DNA from: Massilia psychrophila
Lineage (GTDB): Bacteria; Pseudomonadota; Gammaproteobacteria; Burkholderiales; Burkholderiaceae_D
DNA length: 60,176 nucleotides
Direction: 5' to 3'
Assembly: GCF_002760665.1 (NCBI RefSeq)
Contig: NZ_PDOB01000026.1
Coordinates: forward strand, 1 to 60,176
The position numbers were made by a program, and so were the translations under genes. The notes under the pieces are model-generated. The model was not told where the DNA came from. It saw nothing but the letters and a program-made list of their open reading frames with translations, and searched no databases. This document shows, piece after piece, positions 1 to 8,886 of the stretch; the first letter of the stretch is position 1, and the number at the start of each line of letters is the position of its first letter.

Positions 1-1
1 G

Positions 2-139
2 ATTGCCGCGCTGGTCAAACAATACAAGGATCGCGTGATCGTCCATTTGTCGTCGTCATGCACCGTCAAGCATCTGCTGTGGACCGTCACCGAGCGCCTG
101 CTCGTCGGCACAGCACGACGCGCGCCAAATACCTCCTGA
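2..139 (+). pseudogene. C-terminal fragment of a possible transposase
   Basis: An open frame enters from the left edge and ends at the TGA at 137-139, giving about 45 residues that end in GTARRAPNTS. The pattern (VIVHLSSS, then a hydrophobic helix LLWTVTERL) resembles the extreme C-terminus of IS1380/IS4-type transposases. This is a weak family impression, not a firm match. Its position directly before another transposase fragment fits an insertion-sequence scar. The 5' part lies outside the window, so intactness cannot be judged. Confidence 0.3.
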
Positions 140-199
140 GCACTCCACGTCCGGCCAGTCGAGAACGCGCCACCCACCCATTTTAATTACTGCTTAACA

Positions 200-217
200 G
201 GCTGTTGAAAAATCCCG
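200..217 (+). repeat. Probable left end of an IS element
   Basis: The sequence ggctgttgaaaaatcccg lies about 65 bases before the transposase start. It resembles terminal repeats of IS5/IS1182-type elements, which commonly contain TGTTGAAAAA. A hairpin (CCCGCCG ... CGGCGGG, 214-242) follows directly. The matching right end was not found, as expected for an element truncated at about 630. Confidence 0.4.
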
Positions 218-282
218 CCGCCCTGTCAACTGGACGGCGGGGGTATACGTTGTACGAAGAGAACAACTTTTCACTTCGACCC

Positions 283-630
283 ATGCGCAAAACCGACGTC
301 ACCCGGCACGCCATGTTCAGCTACCGATCGCTGGAGGAGCGCATTCCTGAGACGCATCCGCTGCGCAGATTGCGCATTCTGGTCGACGGAATCTTGCAGA
401 GCATGAGCGCCGAGTTTGCGCCGCCGTACTCGCGCCGTGGCAGACCGTCGATTGCGCCGGAACGCTTGCTCAGGGCCAGCCTGATCCAGACGTTGTTCAC
501 GATCCGCTCCGGGCGCCAACTGGTCCAGCACATTGAATACAACCTACTCTATCGCTGGTTTGTCGGCATGAATATTGACGAAGCGGTATGGAACCACTCG
601 ACCTTCAGCGCCAACCGCGACCGCCTGTTC
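283..630 (+). pseudogene. Truncated IS5/IS1182-type transposase (N-terminal third)
   Basis: The ATG at 283 opens about 116 residues typical of the N-terminal DUF772 domain of IS5/IS1182-like DDE transposases: LEERIPETHPLRRLR, RGRPSIAPERLLRA, then LLYRWFVGMNIDEAVW and HSTFSANRDRLF. Homology stops abruptly after that motif at about 630; the catalytic DDE domain is absent. The frame then runs 69 bases into unrelated DNA. The element was therefore cut by a deletion or by recombination that joined it to the inverted toxin fragment next door. Confidence 0.8.
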
Positions 631-792
631 GGCGGGCGTTCAATGAGTAGGTATCAAACCGGTAGGCGCCCAGAACGGGGACCAGGCCTGCCTGTTTGAT
701 TTCGTCGATCGGCGAGGTTTTTCCAGATCCGTTCGGGCCCGCGAATACCACCACGTGGAGTCCAAGCACCTTGTCTTTTTTTCGTCGGACAT
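631..792 (-). pseudogene. Zeta-toxin-like ATPase, N-terminal fragment, frameshifted
   Basis: Reading the minus strand from the ATG at 792 gives MSDEKK. After one base is lost in a run of seven A residues (776-782), the frame continues as VLGLHVVVFAGPNGSGKT, followed by SPIDEIKQAGLVPVLGAYRFDTYSL. GPNGSGKT is a Walker A P-loop, and the arrangement (short leader, beta strand, P-loop, then a residue run toward a D-T-Y) is that of zeta-toxin/AAA-like kinases that phosphorylate UDP-sugars. The gene stops at the transposase junction near 630, so it lacks the rest of the kinase domain and cannot be active. No antitoxin was recognised beside it. Confidence 0.6.
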
Positions 793-842
793 ATAAAAAA
801 CGCAGTCAATACCGCGTTTTCAAATTGGGGGAGAAAGAAAGA

Positions 843-1085
843 TTATTTGGCGCTGGCCAGGCGCTTACCGGCGCAACTGGCCAGGTCGAACGTGATGGCC
901 TTGGAAGCATCGCGCTTGGGGCCGTTGCCCATCGCGCGCAGCTTGAACTCGGCAAGCGTCTTGTCCATGTTGCCAGTAATTGCTTTGTCCCATTGCTGGA
1001 CGGTAGCGGCGAGAAACAGGGCATCGCCCTTCAATATTGTCGGGAAACTGAAGCTGCACGAGTTAATACGGACTTTGAATTTCAT
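843..1085 (-). CDS. Hypothetical small protein
   Basis: This 80-residue frame starts MKFKVRINSC with an ATG and ends in GKRLASAK. I recognise no family. The residue make-up is ordinary, with a lysine-rich C-terminus and no membrane segment. It lies 50 bases upstream of the toxin fragment on the same strand, so the two may once have been cotranscribed. No convincing Shine-Dalgarno site precedes the start. It may be a genuine small gene or a remnant in the degraded left region. Confidence 0.35.
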   Translation of the reverse strand: MKFKVRINSCSFSFPTILKGDALFLAATVQQWDKAITGNMDKTLAEFKLRAMGNGPKRDASKAITFDLASCAGKRLASAK

Positions 1086-1164
1086 GATGGGTGTCGCTTC
1101 AACTGCCGGATGAGACCAGTTATAGTCCCATAGCGCCCGTTCACTTGAGAATGCGCCATGGCTT

Positions 1165-1377
1165 TCAACGGACTAACCGGCACATCATTGTTGCGGATGT
1201 ATGCAGCGGGACGGTCCCTACCCGGAACGATTCCCTGGGCTTGCTATCTAGATTGTAGGTAACCCTGATCTGGGAGCTGCCGGAGCAAGTTTTTTTGATC
1301 GACGCCAAACTCCCATCGTCGTAACGGGACAGCGTGAAGATGATGGCCTGTTGGCCGTTTGGGGTGTGGCGCACCAC
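1165..1377 (-). pseudogene. Fragment of an unidentified protein
   Basis: The frame is open back to a TAG near 1425, but the only candidate starts are a GTG at 1377 and later codons, so the true N-terminus seems to be missing. The product (about 70 residues from GTG, ending TSATMMCRLVR) has beta-strand-like alternation and resembles the tail of a secreted protein. No family was recognised. It sits between the tRNA-Cys gene and the mobile-element debris. Confidence 0.3.
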
Positions 1378-1439
1378 ACTTTTCGTGTGGTACGAACCCT
1401 GTTCAGACCAGCTGAAATTTCGCTAAGTCTTTGATTTTA

Positions 1440-1513
1440 TGGAGGCGAGGATGGGAATCGAACCCATCTAAACGGCTTTGCAGGCCGCTGCATAACCTCT
1501 TTGCTACCTCGCC
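1440..1513 (-). tRNA. tRNA-Cys (GCA)
   Basis: The reverse complement folds as a 74-base tRNA including an encoded CCA end. The acceptor stem is GGCGAGG/CCTCGCC, the anticodon loop carries GCA (CCTGCAAAG), and the T arm contains GGTTCGATTCC. It is the last tRNA of the minus-strand cluster, separated from the Gly genes by a strong hairpin at 1575-1599. Confidence 0.95.
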
Positions 1514-1574
1514 AGAGGAACTGCTGGTGCCAGACTGCCCTGGTGTGGGCTGCGCTGACAAACTTAAACTAACA

Positions 1575-1599
1575 AAAAGGGAAGCCAGGCTTCCCTTTT
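1575..1599 (-). terminator. Hairpin between tRNA-Gly and tRNA-Cys
   Basis: GGGAAGCC-A-GGCTTCCC forms an 8-bp stem flanked by A residues on the left and TTTT on the right, so on either strand the hairpin is followed by a T run. On the minus strand it lies 8 bases after the tRNA-Gly genes and before tRNA-Cys. It could terminate the Gly transcript or act as a processing signal. Confidence 0.6.
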
Positions 1600-1606
1600 A
1601 AAATTC

Positions 1607-1682
1607 TGGAGCGGGAGAAGAGTCTCGAACTCTCGACCTCAACCTTGGCAAGGTTGCGCTCTACCAACTGAGCTACTCCCGC
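1607..1682 (-). tRNA. tRNA-Gly (GCC), copy with GCGGGAG acceptor
   Basis: A 76-base tRNA with encoded CCA. The anticodon GCC sits in the loop of CAACCTTGCCAAGGTTG, and the T arm is GAGAGTTCGAGACTCTC-like. Its acceptor stem GCGGGAG/CTCCCGC differs by a compensated base pair from the two upstream copies (GCGGAAG/CTTCCGC). It is otherwise the same tRNA. Confidence 0.95.
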
Positions 1683-1728
1683 ATTGGAGCCCCACATTTT
1701 ACTACTTTCGCAAACCCCAGTGCAGCAC

Positions 1729-1804
1729 TGGAGCGGAAGAAGAGTCTCGAACTCTCGACCTCAACCTTGGCAAGGTTGCGCTCTACCAACTGAGCTACTT
1801 CCGC
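1729..1804 (-). tRNA. tRNA-Gly (GCC)
   Basis: A 76-base tRNA with encoded CCA, anticodon GCC and acceptor GCGGAAG/CTTCCGC. It is identical in sequence to the copy at 1876-1951, from which it is separated by 71 bases. Confidence 0.95.
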
Positions 1805-1875
1805 ATTTGCAAGACAATGATTATCGCAGAAAAGGTGCTCATTTTCAAGGATAACCTCACGACGTTTTCCATTTC

Positions 1876-1951
1876 TGGAGCGGAAGAAGAGTCTCGAACT
1901 CTCGACCTCAACCTTGGCAAGGTTGCGCTCTACCAACTGAGCTACTTCCGC
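1876..1951 (-). tRNA. tRNA-Gly (GCC), first of the cluster
   Basis: A 76-base tRNA with encoded CCA and anticodon GCC, identical to the copy at 1729-1804. It lies directly downstream of a good sigma70-type promoter (1974-2001) and so is the first gene of the Gly-Gly-Gly-(Cys) transcript. Confidence 0.95.
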
Positions 1952-1973
1952 ATTCGTGTCACAACAGGCACGC

Positions 1974-2001
1974 ATTATAGATCATCTGACCGGGTTGTCA
2001 A
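1974..2001 (-). promoter_or_regulatory. Sigma70 promoter of the tRNA-Gly cluster
   Basis: On the minus strand TTGACA is followed by 16 bases and TATAAT, both perfect consensus hexamers. Transcription would start near 1967, about 15 bases before the first tRNA-Gly. It lies just 3' of pgsA, so the tRNAs need not depend on pgsA read-through. Confidence 0.8.
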
Positions 2002-2021
2002 GGCGACGGGCTGACGATTTA

Positions 2022-2606
2022 TCAATCGAATGCGGCGGCCTTTTCCTTGATCATCGGCCAGGCGCGGCGCATGTAATAAAACATCGACCAGACGGTCAGG
2101 ACGGCGGCGATATACAGGAAGGCCTCGCCCAATAATTGCGTGTCGATGACGCCGAACAGGACGTCGTGAAACAGCAGCATCGGGATCGCCAGCATCTGGG
2201 CGACGGTCTTGATCTTGCCGAGCGAGCTGACGGCGACCGAACGCGAGGCGCCGATCTGCGCCATCCATTCGCGCAGCGCCGAAATGGCGATCTCGCGGCC
2301 GATGATGATGAAGGCGACGAAGTGGTCGACCCGGTCGAGGTGCACCAGCACCAGCAGCGCGCCGGCCACCATCAGCTTGTCGGCGACCGGATCGAGGAAG
2401 GCGCCGAATGCCGACGTCTGGTTCCAGCGCCGCGCCAGAAAGCCATCGAACCAGTCGGTGATGGCGGCGATGATGAAAACGAGGGTGGCGGCAAGGTCCT
2501 GGTCGGAGCGCGGCAGCCAGTGCAGCGGAAGATAATAGACGCCGACGACGAGCGGAATTAGCGCGACGCGCAGCCAGGTCAGGAGAATGGGTATGTTAAT
2601 TGGCAT
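2022..2606 (-). CDS. pgsA: CDP-diacylglycerol--glycerol-3-phosphate 3-phosphatidyltransferase
   Basis: An integral membrane enzyme of 194 residues. It transfers a phosphatidyl group from CDP-diacylglycerol to glycerol-3-phosphate, the first committed step to phosphatidylglycerol. The CDP-alcohol phosphotransferase signature is visible in its usual spacing as DWFDGFLARR followed by GAFLDPVADK, roughly residues 51-76. Several hydrophobic helices surround it (LLTWLRVALIPLVVGVYYL at the N-terminus, LVFIIAAI, LYIAAVLTVWSMFYY near the end). The length fits the family. It lies downstream of uvrC, an arrangement shared by many proteobacteria. Confidence 0.95.
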   Translation of the reverse strand: MPINIPILLTWLRVALIPLVVGVYYLPLHWLPRSDQDLAATLVFIIAAITDWFDGFLARRWNQTSAFGAFLDPVADKLMVAGALLVLVHLDRVDHFVAFIIIGREIAISALREWMAQIGASRSVAVSSLGKIKTVAQMLAIPMLLFHDVLFGVIDTQLLGEAFLYIAAVLTVWSMFYYMRRAWPMIKEKAAAFD

Positions 2607-2743
2607 AAAACAAGGACATAGGGTGTGGCATGGGGCGCTTGGGCTGGACTACCGTTAAAAATGATTGCGGCGCTAGTCTACCGCGCTATTGCTCATTAAA
2701 CCAGTTAGCTTGAATGGAAGCGGGCGCGGCGCTGCGGCGGGAA

Positions 2744-4633
2744 TCAATGCAGCTGCTTGTAGATTTCTTCGGCCAGCTGGGTGGAGATGCCTTCGACCGA
2801 CATCAGGTCTTCGACGCTGGCGTCGACCACGCCGCGCAGGCCGCCAAAGCGCGCCAGCAGGCGCTGGCGGCGTTTGGCGCCGATACCCTCGATCTCTTCC
2901 AGGCGCGAGGTCTGGCGCGTCTTGGCGCGCTTGGCACGCATGCCGGTAATGGCGAAGCGGTGGGCTTCATCGCGGATCAGGGCGACCAGCATCAGGGCCG
3001 CCGATTCCTTGCCCAATTCCTGTTGCGCGCGGCCGTCGACGAACATCAGCGTCTCGAGGCCGACCTTGCGCCCTTCCCCCTTGGCGACGCCGACGATCAG
3101 GCCGGTGTCGAGCCCGAGTTCGGCGAACACCTGGCGTGCCATCTCGATCTGACCCTTGCCGCCGTCGATCAGCACGATGTCGGGCATCACGCCGTCGCCG
3201 TTGGCGACCTTTTCGTAACGGCGCATCAAGACCTGGCGCATTGCCGCGTAATCGTCGCCCGGCGTGATGCCGTTGATGTTGTAGCGGCGGTACTCGCTGT
3301 TTTGCATCGCGTGGTGATGAAACACCACGCACGAGGCCTGGGTCGCCTCGCCCATCGTGTGGCTGATGTCGAAGCACTCCACCCGCAGCGCCTCGAGGTC
3401 TTGCGGGTCTTCCATATTGAGCGCGAGCGCTTCGGCCAGCGCGCGCGTGCGCGACTGCTGCGAACCCTGTTCGGAGAGCAGCCGCGCCAGCGACAGCTCG
3501 GCGCCCTTCTGGGCCATCTCGAGCCACGCGCGGCGCGGCTCCTGCGGCTGGAAAATCAAATTGATGCGGTGGCCGCACTGCTCGGTGAGGGCACTGACCA
3601 GCGCCGGCTGATCGAATTCGATATTCAGGATCAACGTGCCGGGGATGAATTTGCCGCCGTAGTGCTGGGCCAGGAAGGCGGCCAGCACTTCGACTTCGAT
3701 CGACGCTTCGGCAATCGCTTCGGCGACCTGGCTGGGAAAATAGGCACGGTCGCCAAGGTGGCGCCCGCCGCGCACCATCGCCAGGTTGACGCAGGCGCGC
3801 CCGCCCTGCACCACCACGGCGATGATGTCGACGTCGGCGTCGCCGGTCGTTTCCATGTTTTGCTGGTGCAGCACTTTTGCCAGCGACTGGATCTGGTTAC
3901 GCACCGCGGCGGCCTGTTCGAACTTGAGCTGCTCGGCAAAGCCGTGCATTTTCCTTTCGAGTTCGGCCATCACTTCGGTCTGGCGCCCGCGCAAAAATTT
4001 GCCGGCGTTCTCGACGTCGATGCGGTAGTCCTCGCGCGTGATGGCCGACACGCACGGTGCGCTGCAGCGGCCGATCTGGTGCAGCAGGCAGGGACGCGTG
4101 CGGTTCGCGTAGACGCTGTCTTCGCAGGTGCGCAGCATGAACACCTTCTGCAGGATCTGCATCGACTCCTTGACCGCCCACGCGCTGGGGAACGGGCCGA
4201 AATACTGGCTCTTCTTGTCGAGCGCGCCGCGGTAATAGGCCATGCGCGGCACGTCCTGGCCGCTGATCTTCAGGTAGGGATACGATTTGTCGTCGCGAAA
4301 CAGGATGTTGAAGCGCGGCTTGAGCGTCTTGATCAGGTTGTTTTCCAGGATCAGCGCTTCGGCCTCGCTGTTGGTGACGGTGGTCTCGAGGCGCGCGATG
4401 CGCTCGACCATCATGGCGATGCGCGGGCTCGACAAATTTTTCTGGAAATAGCTCGACACCCGCTTTTTCAGGTCACGCGCCTTGCCGACGTAGAGCACGC
4501 CGTCATTGGCGTCGAAATAACGGTACACGCCCGGCAGGTTGGGCAGCTTGGCGACCGTGTCATGCACCTGGGCGCGCGGCTCCAGCCCAGCGATGGCGGG
4601 TTCGGCGGGAACGACGGGGATGACTTCAGACAT
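2744..4633 (-). CDS. uvrC: UvrABC system protein C (excinuclease subunit C)
   Basis: This 629-residue nuclease makes the two incisions around a UvrB-bound DNA lesion in nucleotide excision repair. An N-terminal GIY-YIG domain (GVYRYFD ... [13 protein letters not shown], residues about 34-60) makes the 3' cut. A UVR-like segment ([21 protein letters not shown]) contacts UvrB. The RNase H-like C-terminal domain ([20 protein letters not shown]) makes the 5' cut, and helix-hairpin-helix repeats ([34 protein letters not shown]) close the protein. The length is normal. Eighteen bases separate it from acpS, suggesting cotranscription. Confidence 0.97.
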   Translation of the reverse strand: MSEVIPVVPAEPAIAGLEPRAQVHDTVAKLPNLPGVYRYFDANDGVLYVGKARDLKKRVSSYFQKNLSSPRIAMMVERIARLETTVTNSEAEALILENNLIKTLKPRFNILFRDDKSYPYLKISGQDVPRMAYYRGALDKKSQYFGPFPSAWAVKESMQILQKVFMLRTCEDSVYANRTRPCLLHQIGRCSAPCVSAITREDYRIDVENAGKFLRGRQTEVMAELERKMHGFAEQLKFEQAAAVRNQIQSLAKVLHQQNMETTGDADVDIIAVVVQGGRACVNLAMVRGGRHLGDRAYFPSQVAEAIAEASIEVEVLAAFLAQHYGGKFIPGTLILNIEFDQPALVSALTEQCGHRINLIFQPQEPRRAWLEMAQKGAELSLARLLSEQGSQQSRTRALAEALALNMEDPQDLEALRVECFDISHTMGEATQASCVVFHHHAMQNSEYRRYNINGITPGDDYAAMRQVLMRRYEKVANGDGVMPDIVLIDGGKGQIEMARQVFAELGLDTGLIVGVAKGEGRKVGLETLMFVDGRAQQELGKESAALMLVALIRDEAHRFAITGMRAKRAKTRQTSRLEEIEGIGAKRRQRLLARFGGLRGVVDASVEDLMSVEGISTQLAEEIYKQLH

Positions 4634-4651
4634 TGTTCTACCTTGTGTAAC

Positions 4652-5044
4652 TCAGACGTCGCGGGTGACGATCACGAAGGCGACGCCGTAGTCGGCCTCG
4701 TCGCTGATGGTCACCTGCGCACCGAGCTTATTATCGCGCATGAACTGGTCGAGCGCGCCGCTGCAGACGATTTCCGGCTTGCCGCCGGGGGCATTGAGCA
4801 TCTGTGCCGAACGCCAGGTCATCGGCATGCGCATGCCGAGCCCGATCGCTTTCGAGAACGCCTCTTTGGCCGCGAAGCGGGTGGCGAGGAAGCGCAGGCC
4901 GCGCACGGCGTTCTTGTCGCTGCGGGCACGGAAAATTTCCAGCTCCCGGGACCCTAAAATTTTTTCGGCGAAGCGCTCGTGGCGCGCCAGCGCCGCTTCG
5001 ACCCGCGAGATCTGGACGATGTCGGTGCCGATCCCGTAGATCAC
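4652..5044 (-). CDS. acpS: Holo-[acyl-carrier-protein] synthase
   Basis: This 130-residue enzyme moves 4'-phosphopantetheine from CoA to the serine of apo-ACP. The two metal-binding motifs are present: [13 protein letters not shown] at the N-terminus and [13 protein letters not shown] around residue 71. The start codon overlaps the pdxJ stop by four bases (ATGA), so the genes are translationally coupled. Its substrate AcpP is encoded 12 kb away at 16975-17214, in the fatty-acid operon. Confidence 0.96.
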   Translation of the reverse strand: MIYGIGTDIVQISRVEAALARHERFAEKILGSRELEIFRARSDKNAVRGLRFLATRFAAKEAFSKAIGLGMRMPMTWRSAQMLNAPGGKPEIVCSGALDQFMRDNKLGAQVTISDEADYGVAFVIVTRDV

Positions 5045-5817
5045 TGGCGGTCCAGCGCAATCCCGAGGCGGGCGTCGACCATGATCGCCTTCATCTGGCG
5101 CACGGCGTGCTCGAAACCGATGAAGACGGCCTGGGCGACAATGGCGTGGCCGATATTGAGTTCGCCAATGTCGTCAAGCGCGGCGATGGCCTGCACGTTG
5201 GTGTAGTGCAGGCCGTGGCCGGCATTGACCCGCATGCCGCGCTCGACGCCGAAACGGGCGCTTGCGCGAATGCGTTCGAGTTCATGCGCCAGCGCCGCGT
5301 CGTCCCCTTCGGCTTCGGCATAACGGCCGGTATGCAGTTCGATCACCGGAGCGCCTACCTCAAACGAGGCGGCGATCTGCTGCTCGTCGGGATCGATGAA
5401 CAAGCTCACGCGGATGCCTTCGCGCTGGAGCTGCCGGACGGCCGTCTCGACCTGCTTGAAGTAGCGGATCACGTCGAGGCCGCCTTCGGTGGTGACTTCC
5501 TCGCGCCGTTCCGGCACCAGGCAGACGTCCTGCGGCCGCACGCTGCAGGCAAAGTCGATCATCTCCTGCGTCACCGCCGCCTCCAGGTTCATGCGCGTCA
5601 CCAGCAGCGGGCGCAGCGCAATCACGTCGGCGTCGCGGATGTGGCGACGGTCTTCGCGCAGGTGCAGCGTGATGGCGTCGGCGCCGGCCTGCTCGGCCAG
5701 CATGGCAGCGTGCAGCGGGTCCGGATAGACGGTACCGCGCGCATTGCGCAAGGTCGCCACGTGGTCGATATTGACGCCCAGGTCGATGACCGGGCCGGAG
5801 GGTTGCAGGAAGCTCAT
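5041..5817 (-). CDS. pdxJ: Pyridoxine 5'-phosphate synthase
   Basis: PdxJ condenses 3-amino-2-oxopropyl phosphate with 1-deoxy-D-xylulose 5-phosphate to form pyridoxine 5'-phosphate, the last step of the DXP-dependent vitamin B6 route. The 258-residue protein is a TIM barrel with the hallmark N-terminal strand [16 protein letters not shown] and the later [12 protein letters not shown]. The recO-pdxJ-acpS order is conserved across proteobacteria. It starts 18 bases after recO. Confidence 0.97.
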   Translation of the reverse strand: MSFLQPSGPVIDLGVNIDHVATLRNARGTVYPDPLHAAMLAEQAGADAITLHLREDRRHIRDADVIALRPLLVTRMNLEAAVTQEMIDFACSVRPQDVCLVPERREEVTTEGGLDVIRYFKQVETAVRQLQREGIRVSLFIDPDEQQIAASFEVGAPVIELHTGRYAEAEGDDAALAHELERIRASARFGVERGMRVNAGHGLHYTNVQAIAALDDIGELNIGHAIVAQAVFIGFEHAVRQMKAIMVDARLGIALDRQ

Positions 5818-5835
5818 GATGGTCGAGGGGTCCGG

Positions 5836-6639
5836 TTATAACTGCAGCAGGTCGATCAGGATCTGGCGCGTGTTGAGTGGCACGCCGCCGAGCTGGTGCG
5901 CCAGCAAAAACCGCATCAGCTGCTTGCTTTGCAGCTGGGTCAGCGGGTCCGCATAGTCGCCACGCTCCATGTCGAGCAGGGTCTGGCCGTCGACGGCGGG
6001 CCAGGTGTCGGACCCGCGCGCCACGCGCGGGCCGCGCTCGGGATCGACGACGTATTCGACGCCCGGCTCGACCGGGTCGCCAGCACTGCCGCCCGACCCC
6101 GCACACCGGCCCAGGTCGGCGGCAACACCTGTCTCCTTAAGTAAGGCCTTTTCGAATTTTCTCAAGACGATTTGTGCCGGTTCGTTGTGCGCCAGCTGGT
6201 TGAGGGTGGCGACATACTGGTCGAACAATAGCGGATGCGGGTCGTCGCGCGCGATCAGCTTGACCAGCAGTTCGTTCAGGTAAAAGCCGCACAGCAGCGC
6301 GGTGCGTTCCAGCGGCAGCATGCCGCCGACCCACTCGGCATCGATCAGGGTGCGCAGTTCGGCGCGCCCGCTCCAGGACGAGGCCAGCGGCTGGAAGGTC
6401 TGCAGCACGCCGCGCAGCTGCGAATGGGGCCGCTTGGCGCCCTTGGCCACCAGACCGATGCGACCGAACTCGCGGGTAAACATGTCGACGATCAGGCTGG
6501 TTTCCTTGTAGGGATAGCTGTGCAGCACGAACGACGGCTGGCCATTGATGCGGTCGCGCGGCAGCGCGCGGCTACGCCGCGGCGCCGCCACGCTGGGCGC
6601 CGGCGGGGCGATGACGAGGTCGGCGTCGATGGTCGGCAT
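5836..6639 (-). CDS. recO: DNA repair protein RecO
   Basis: RecO, with RecR, loads RecA onto SSB-coated single-stranded DNA in RecF-pathway repair. The best start is the ATG at 6639 ([11 protein letters not shown]), giving 267 residues; a longer frame reaching 6759 would overlap era by 92 bases and encodes an atypical serine/proline leader. The N-terminal OB fold is recognisable ([20 protein letters not shown], then [14 protein letters not shown]), followed by the helical middle ([15 protein letters not shown]). About 30 residues of alanine/proline-rich sequence precede the OB fold, and a low-conservation insert interrupts the region of the usual zinc-finger lobe. The gene follows era, as in many relatives. 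Confidence 0.93.
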   Translation of the reverse strand: MPTIDADLVIAPPAPSVAAPRRSRALPRDRINGQPSFVLHSYPYKETSLIVDMFTREFGRIGLVAKGAKRPHSQLRGVLQTFQPLASSWSGRAELRTLIDAEWVGGMLPLERTALLCGFYLNELLVKLIARDDPHPLLFDQYVATLNQLAHNEPAQIVLRKFEKALLKETGVAADLGRCAGSGGSAGDPVEPGVEYVVDPERGPRVARGSDTWPAVDGQTLLDMERGDYADPLTQLQSKQLMRFLLAHQLGGVPLNTRQILIDLLQL

Positions 6640-6667
6640 GACAGCTGGCGGGAAGGCAGCGCCTTGC

Positions 6668-7573
6668 CTACTCGTAACCGTAAGCGCGCAGCCCGGCTTC
6701 GTTGTCGGCCCAGCCGGATTTGACCTTGATCCAGATTTCGAGGTAGACGGGACCACCAAACAGCTTTTCCATGTCGAGCCGGGATTGGGTGGAAATCTCT
6801 TTGAGGCGCGCGCCCTTGTTACCGATCAACATCGACTTGTGGGTGTCGCGCTCGACCAGCACGGCGGCGAAGATGCGGCGCAGGTCGCCTTCCTGTTCGA
6901 ATTGCTCGATCAGTACGGTACTGGTGTAAGGCAGCTCGTCGCCGACCAGGCGGAACACTTTTTCACGGACGATTTCGGCGGCAAGGAATTTCTCGCTGCG
7001 GTCGGTGATGTCGTCCGGGCCGAAGATCGGCGCGTTTTCCGGCAGGTATTTCTTGATCTCGGCCTGCAGCGCATCGACCTGGAAGCGCAGCTTGGCCGAC
7101 ACCGGCACGATGGCGGTAAAATTGTGCTTGGCGGCGATCTGCTGGGCGAACGGCATCAGCGCGGCCTTGTCCTTGACCCGATCCGACTTGTTGATCACCA
7201 GGATCACCGGCACTTCTTTCGGCAGCAGGTCGACGACCTGCTGGTCGGCTGGCCCGAAGGTGCCCGCTTCGACCAGGAACAGGATGACGTCGGCCGAAAC
7301 GAGCGTGTTGGTGACGGTCTTGTTGAGCGTCTTGTTGAGCGCGTTCGAATGGCGGGTTTGGAAGCCCGGCGTGTCGACGTAGATGAACTGGGCGTCCTCG
7401 ACCGTCTGGATGCCGGTGATGCGGTGGCGCGTGGTCTGGGCCTTGCGCGAAGTGATCGACACCTTGGCGCCGATCAGCACGTTCATCAAGGTCGATTTGC
7501 CGACGTTCGGGCGACCAACGATGGCGATATAGCCACAGCGGAAATTTTCGGTGGTGTTGTTGGTGGTATTCAT
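6668..7573 (-). CDS. era: GTPase Era
   Basis: Era binds the 3' end of 16S rRNA and assists 30S subunit assembly. The GTPase motifs are in order: GRPNVGKS (G1, residues 20-27), the threonine of the TTRH switch (G2), DTPGF (G3), NKSD (G4) and SAK (G5). The C-terminal KH RNA-binding domain is present ([16 protein letters not shown]). The 301-residue length is normal. The start codon overlaps the rnc stop (ATGA), a conserved coupling of the two ribosome-maturation genes. Confidence 0.97.
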   Translation of the reverse strand: MNTTNNTTENFRCGYIAIVGRPNVGKSTLMNVLIGAKVSITSRKAQTTRHRITGIQTVEDAQFIYVDTPGFQTRHSNALNKTLNKTVTNTLVSADVILFLVEAGTFGPADQQVVDLLPKEVPVILVINKSDRVKDKAALMPFAQQIAAKHNFTAIVPVSAKLRFQVDALQAEIKKYLPENAPIFGPDDITDRSEKFLAAEIVREKVFRLVGDELPYTSTVLIEQFEQEGDLRRIFAAVLVERDTHKSMLIGNKGARLKEISTQSRLDMEKLFGGPVYLEIWIKVKSGWADNEAGLRAYGYE

Positions 7574-8433
7574 GCTGACTTTGTTTCCGGGTGCGTTTGT
7601 TTGGGGGCTTCGGCCTCGGCCTTGGCCCTGGGCTTGACGACAGGCGCGGCGACGGCCGCTTCAGCCTCGCCGCTGTCGTCGCTTTGGATGGTGGCGATGC
7701 CGGCCAGCTTGAGCTGGGCGGCGCGCGGCTTGGATTTGCGGGTGCCCGATGGCGTCTTCAGCAGCGCCTGTTCGGCCACGTCGAGCGCCAGCTTGGCAGC
7801 AGCCTGTTCGCCGGCGCGCCGGCTGCCGCCGCGGCCATAGACCTGGATGCCGAGCTTCGGCACCAGGCACTCAATTTCGAATTCCTGGCTGTGCGCAGCC
7901 CCATGGGTCGCCACGACGTTATAGGTTGGCAGCGAAATTTTCTTACTTTGCAAAAACTCCTGCAGCAAGGTCTTGGCGTCCTTGCCAAGGGTGCGCGGGT
8001 CGACCGAGTCGAGGATCGGGATGTAGAAGGCGCGAATGACGTCACGCGCGGCATTGAAGCCGGCATCGAGGAAGATCGCGCCGAGCAGCGCCTCAAGGGT
8101 ATCGGCCAAAATCGACGGCCGGCGAAAGCCCCCTGACTTGAGCTCGCCTTCGCCAAGGCGCAAAAACTGCGACAGTTCGAGCTTCTGGGCGATCTCGTAA
8201 AGCGACTGCTGCTTGACCAGGTTGGCACGCAGGCGCGACAGGTCGCCTTCGTCGATGCTGGCGAAGCGCTCGTACAGCACCGAGGCGACGACGCAGTTAA
8301 GGATCGAATCGCCGAGGAACTCGAGCCGTTCATTATGCAGGCTGCTGTGGCTACGGTGCGTCAAGGCTTGCTGCAACAGGCCAGCGTCCTGGAACGTGTA
8401 ACCTAGGCGAGACTGCAATAACGATAAATTCAT
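7570..8433 (-). CDS. rnc: Ribonuclease III
   Basis: RNase III cleaves double-stranded RNA, including the rRNA precursor. The catalytic signature [11 protein letters not shown] lies near residue 36, and the second acidic cluster [16 protein letters not shown] near 110. A dsRNA-binding domain follows ([11 protein letters not shown] ... FEIECLV ... [18 protein letters not shown]). At 287 residues it is about 60 longer than the E. coli enzyme; the extra sequence is an alanine/lysine-rich tail with no recognised fold. It lies between the DUF4845 gene and era, as usual in betaproteobacteria. Confidence 0.97.
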   Translation of the reverse strand: MNLSLLQSRLGYTFQDAGLLQQALTHRSHSSLHNERLEFLGDSILNCVVASVLYERFASIDEGDLSRLRANLVKQQSLYEIAQKLELSQFLRLGEGELKSGGFRRPSILADTLEALLGAIFLDAGFNAARDVIRAFYIPILDSVDPRTLGKDAKTLLQEFLQSKKISLPTYNVVATHGAAHSQEFEIECLVPKLGIQVYGRGGSRRAGEQAAAKLALDVAEQALLKTPSGTRKSKPRAAQLKLAGIATIQSDDSGEAEAAVAAPVVKPRAKAEAEAPKQTHPETKSA

Positions 8434-8459
8434 GGGTTCAAAATGTCGGTTGTCCTGAC

Positions 8460-8867
8460 TTACTTGGCCGCAGTGTCCGGCTTGAGCGCCACTACGCCGT
8501 CTTTGGCGGTGGTGCCGGCATAATCGATCAGCAGGCTGACGTTGCCGGCCATCGGGATGGTTTTTTGGTAGGCGAAGCTGATGTCGGTTTCGCCATTATC
8601 GCTGGTGAACACCAAATCTTTGCCGCTGATCGCGTCGATCCGGTTGATGTCGGCGTTCTTCAAAAAGGATTGCTGCATTTCCCGGATCGTGCCGCCGGTC
8701 GCCTTGGCGGCGGCGATGGCGTCTTTGGCGGCGCGGTATTCGATAAAAGTGGGGAACACTTTCAGTGCAAACACCGCCGCTATGCCGATTGCCGCCAGCA
8801 CAAAGATGAGGCCGGAGAGCGAGACGCCGCTTTCGACGTTCGGGAAATATTGCTTTGATCCTTGCAT
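8460..8867 (-). CDS. DUF4845 domain membrane protein
   Basis: A 135-residue protein starting at the ATG at 8867, chosen because AAGGGA lies 8 bases upstream. One transmembrane helix near the N-terminus ([23 protein letters not shown]) precedes a small periplasmic domain. This pilin-like layout (short cytoplasmic segment, helix, then [12 protein letters not shown]) is typical of the DUF4845 proteins regularly encoded between lepB and rnc in betaproteobacteria. The function is unknown. The context suggests only that it is cotranscribed with signal peptidase and RNase III. Confidence 0.85.
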   Translation of the reverse strand: MQGSKQYFPNVESGVSLSGLIFVLAAIGIAAVFALKVFPTFIEYRAAKDAIAAAKATGGTIREMQQSFLKNADINRIDAISGKDLVFTSDNGETDISFAYQKTIPMAGNVSLLIDYAGTTAKDGVVALKPDTAAK

Positions 8868-8886
8868 GTGACTATCCCTTGGAGAC

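Noticed and set aside
1607-1951. Regularly spaced 76-base direct repeats that could suggest a CRISPR-like array
   Set aside because: Each repeat folds into a complete tRNA-Gly with anticodon and CCA; the spacers are irregular.
2714-4957. A 747-codon open frame on the plus strand opposite uvrC
   Set aside because: It lies wholly antisense to a certain uvrC, and its His/Asp/Val/Arg-rich product is typical of the reverse frame of GC-rich genes. No domain is seen.
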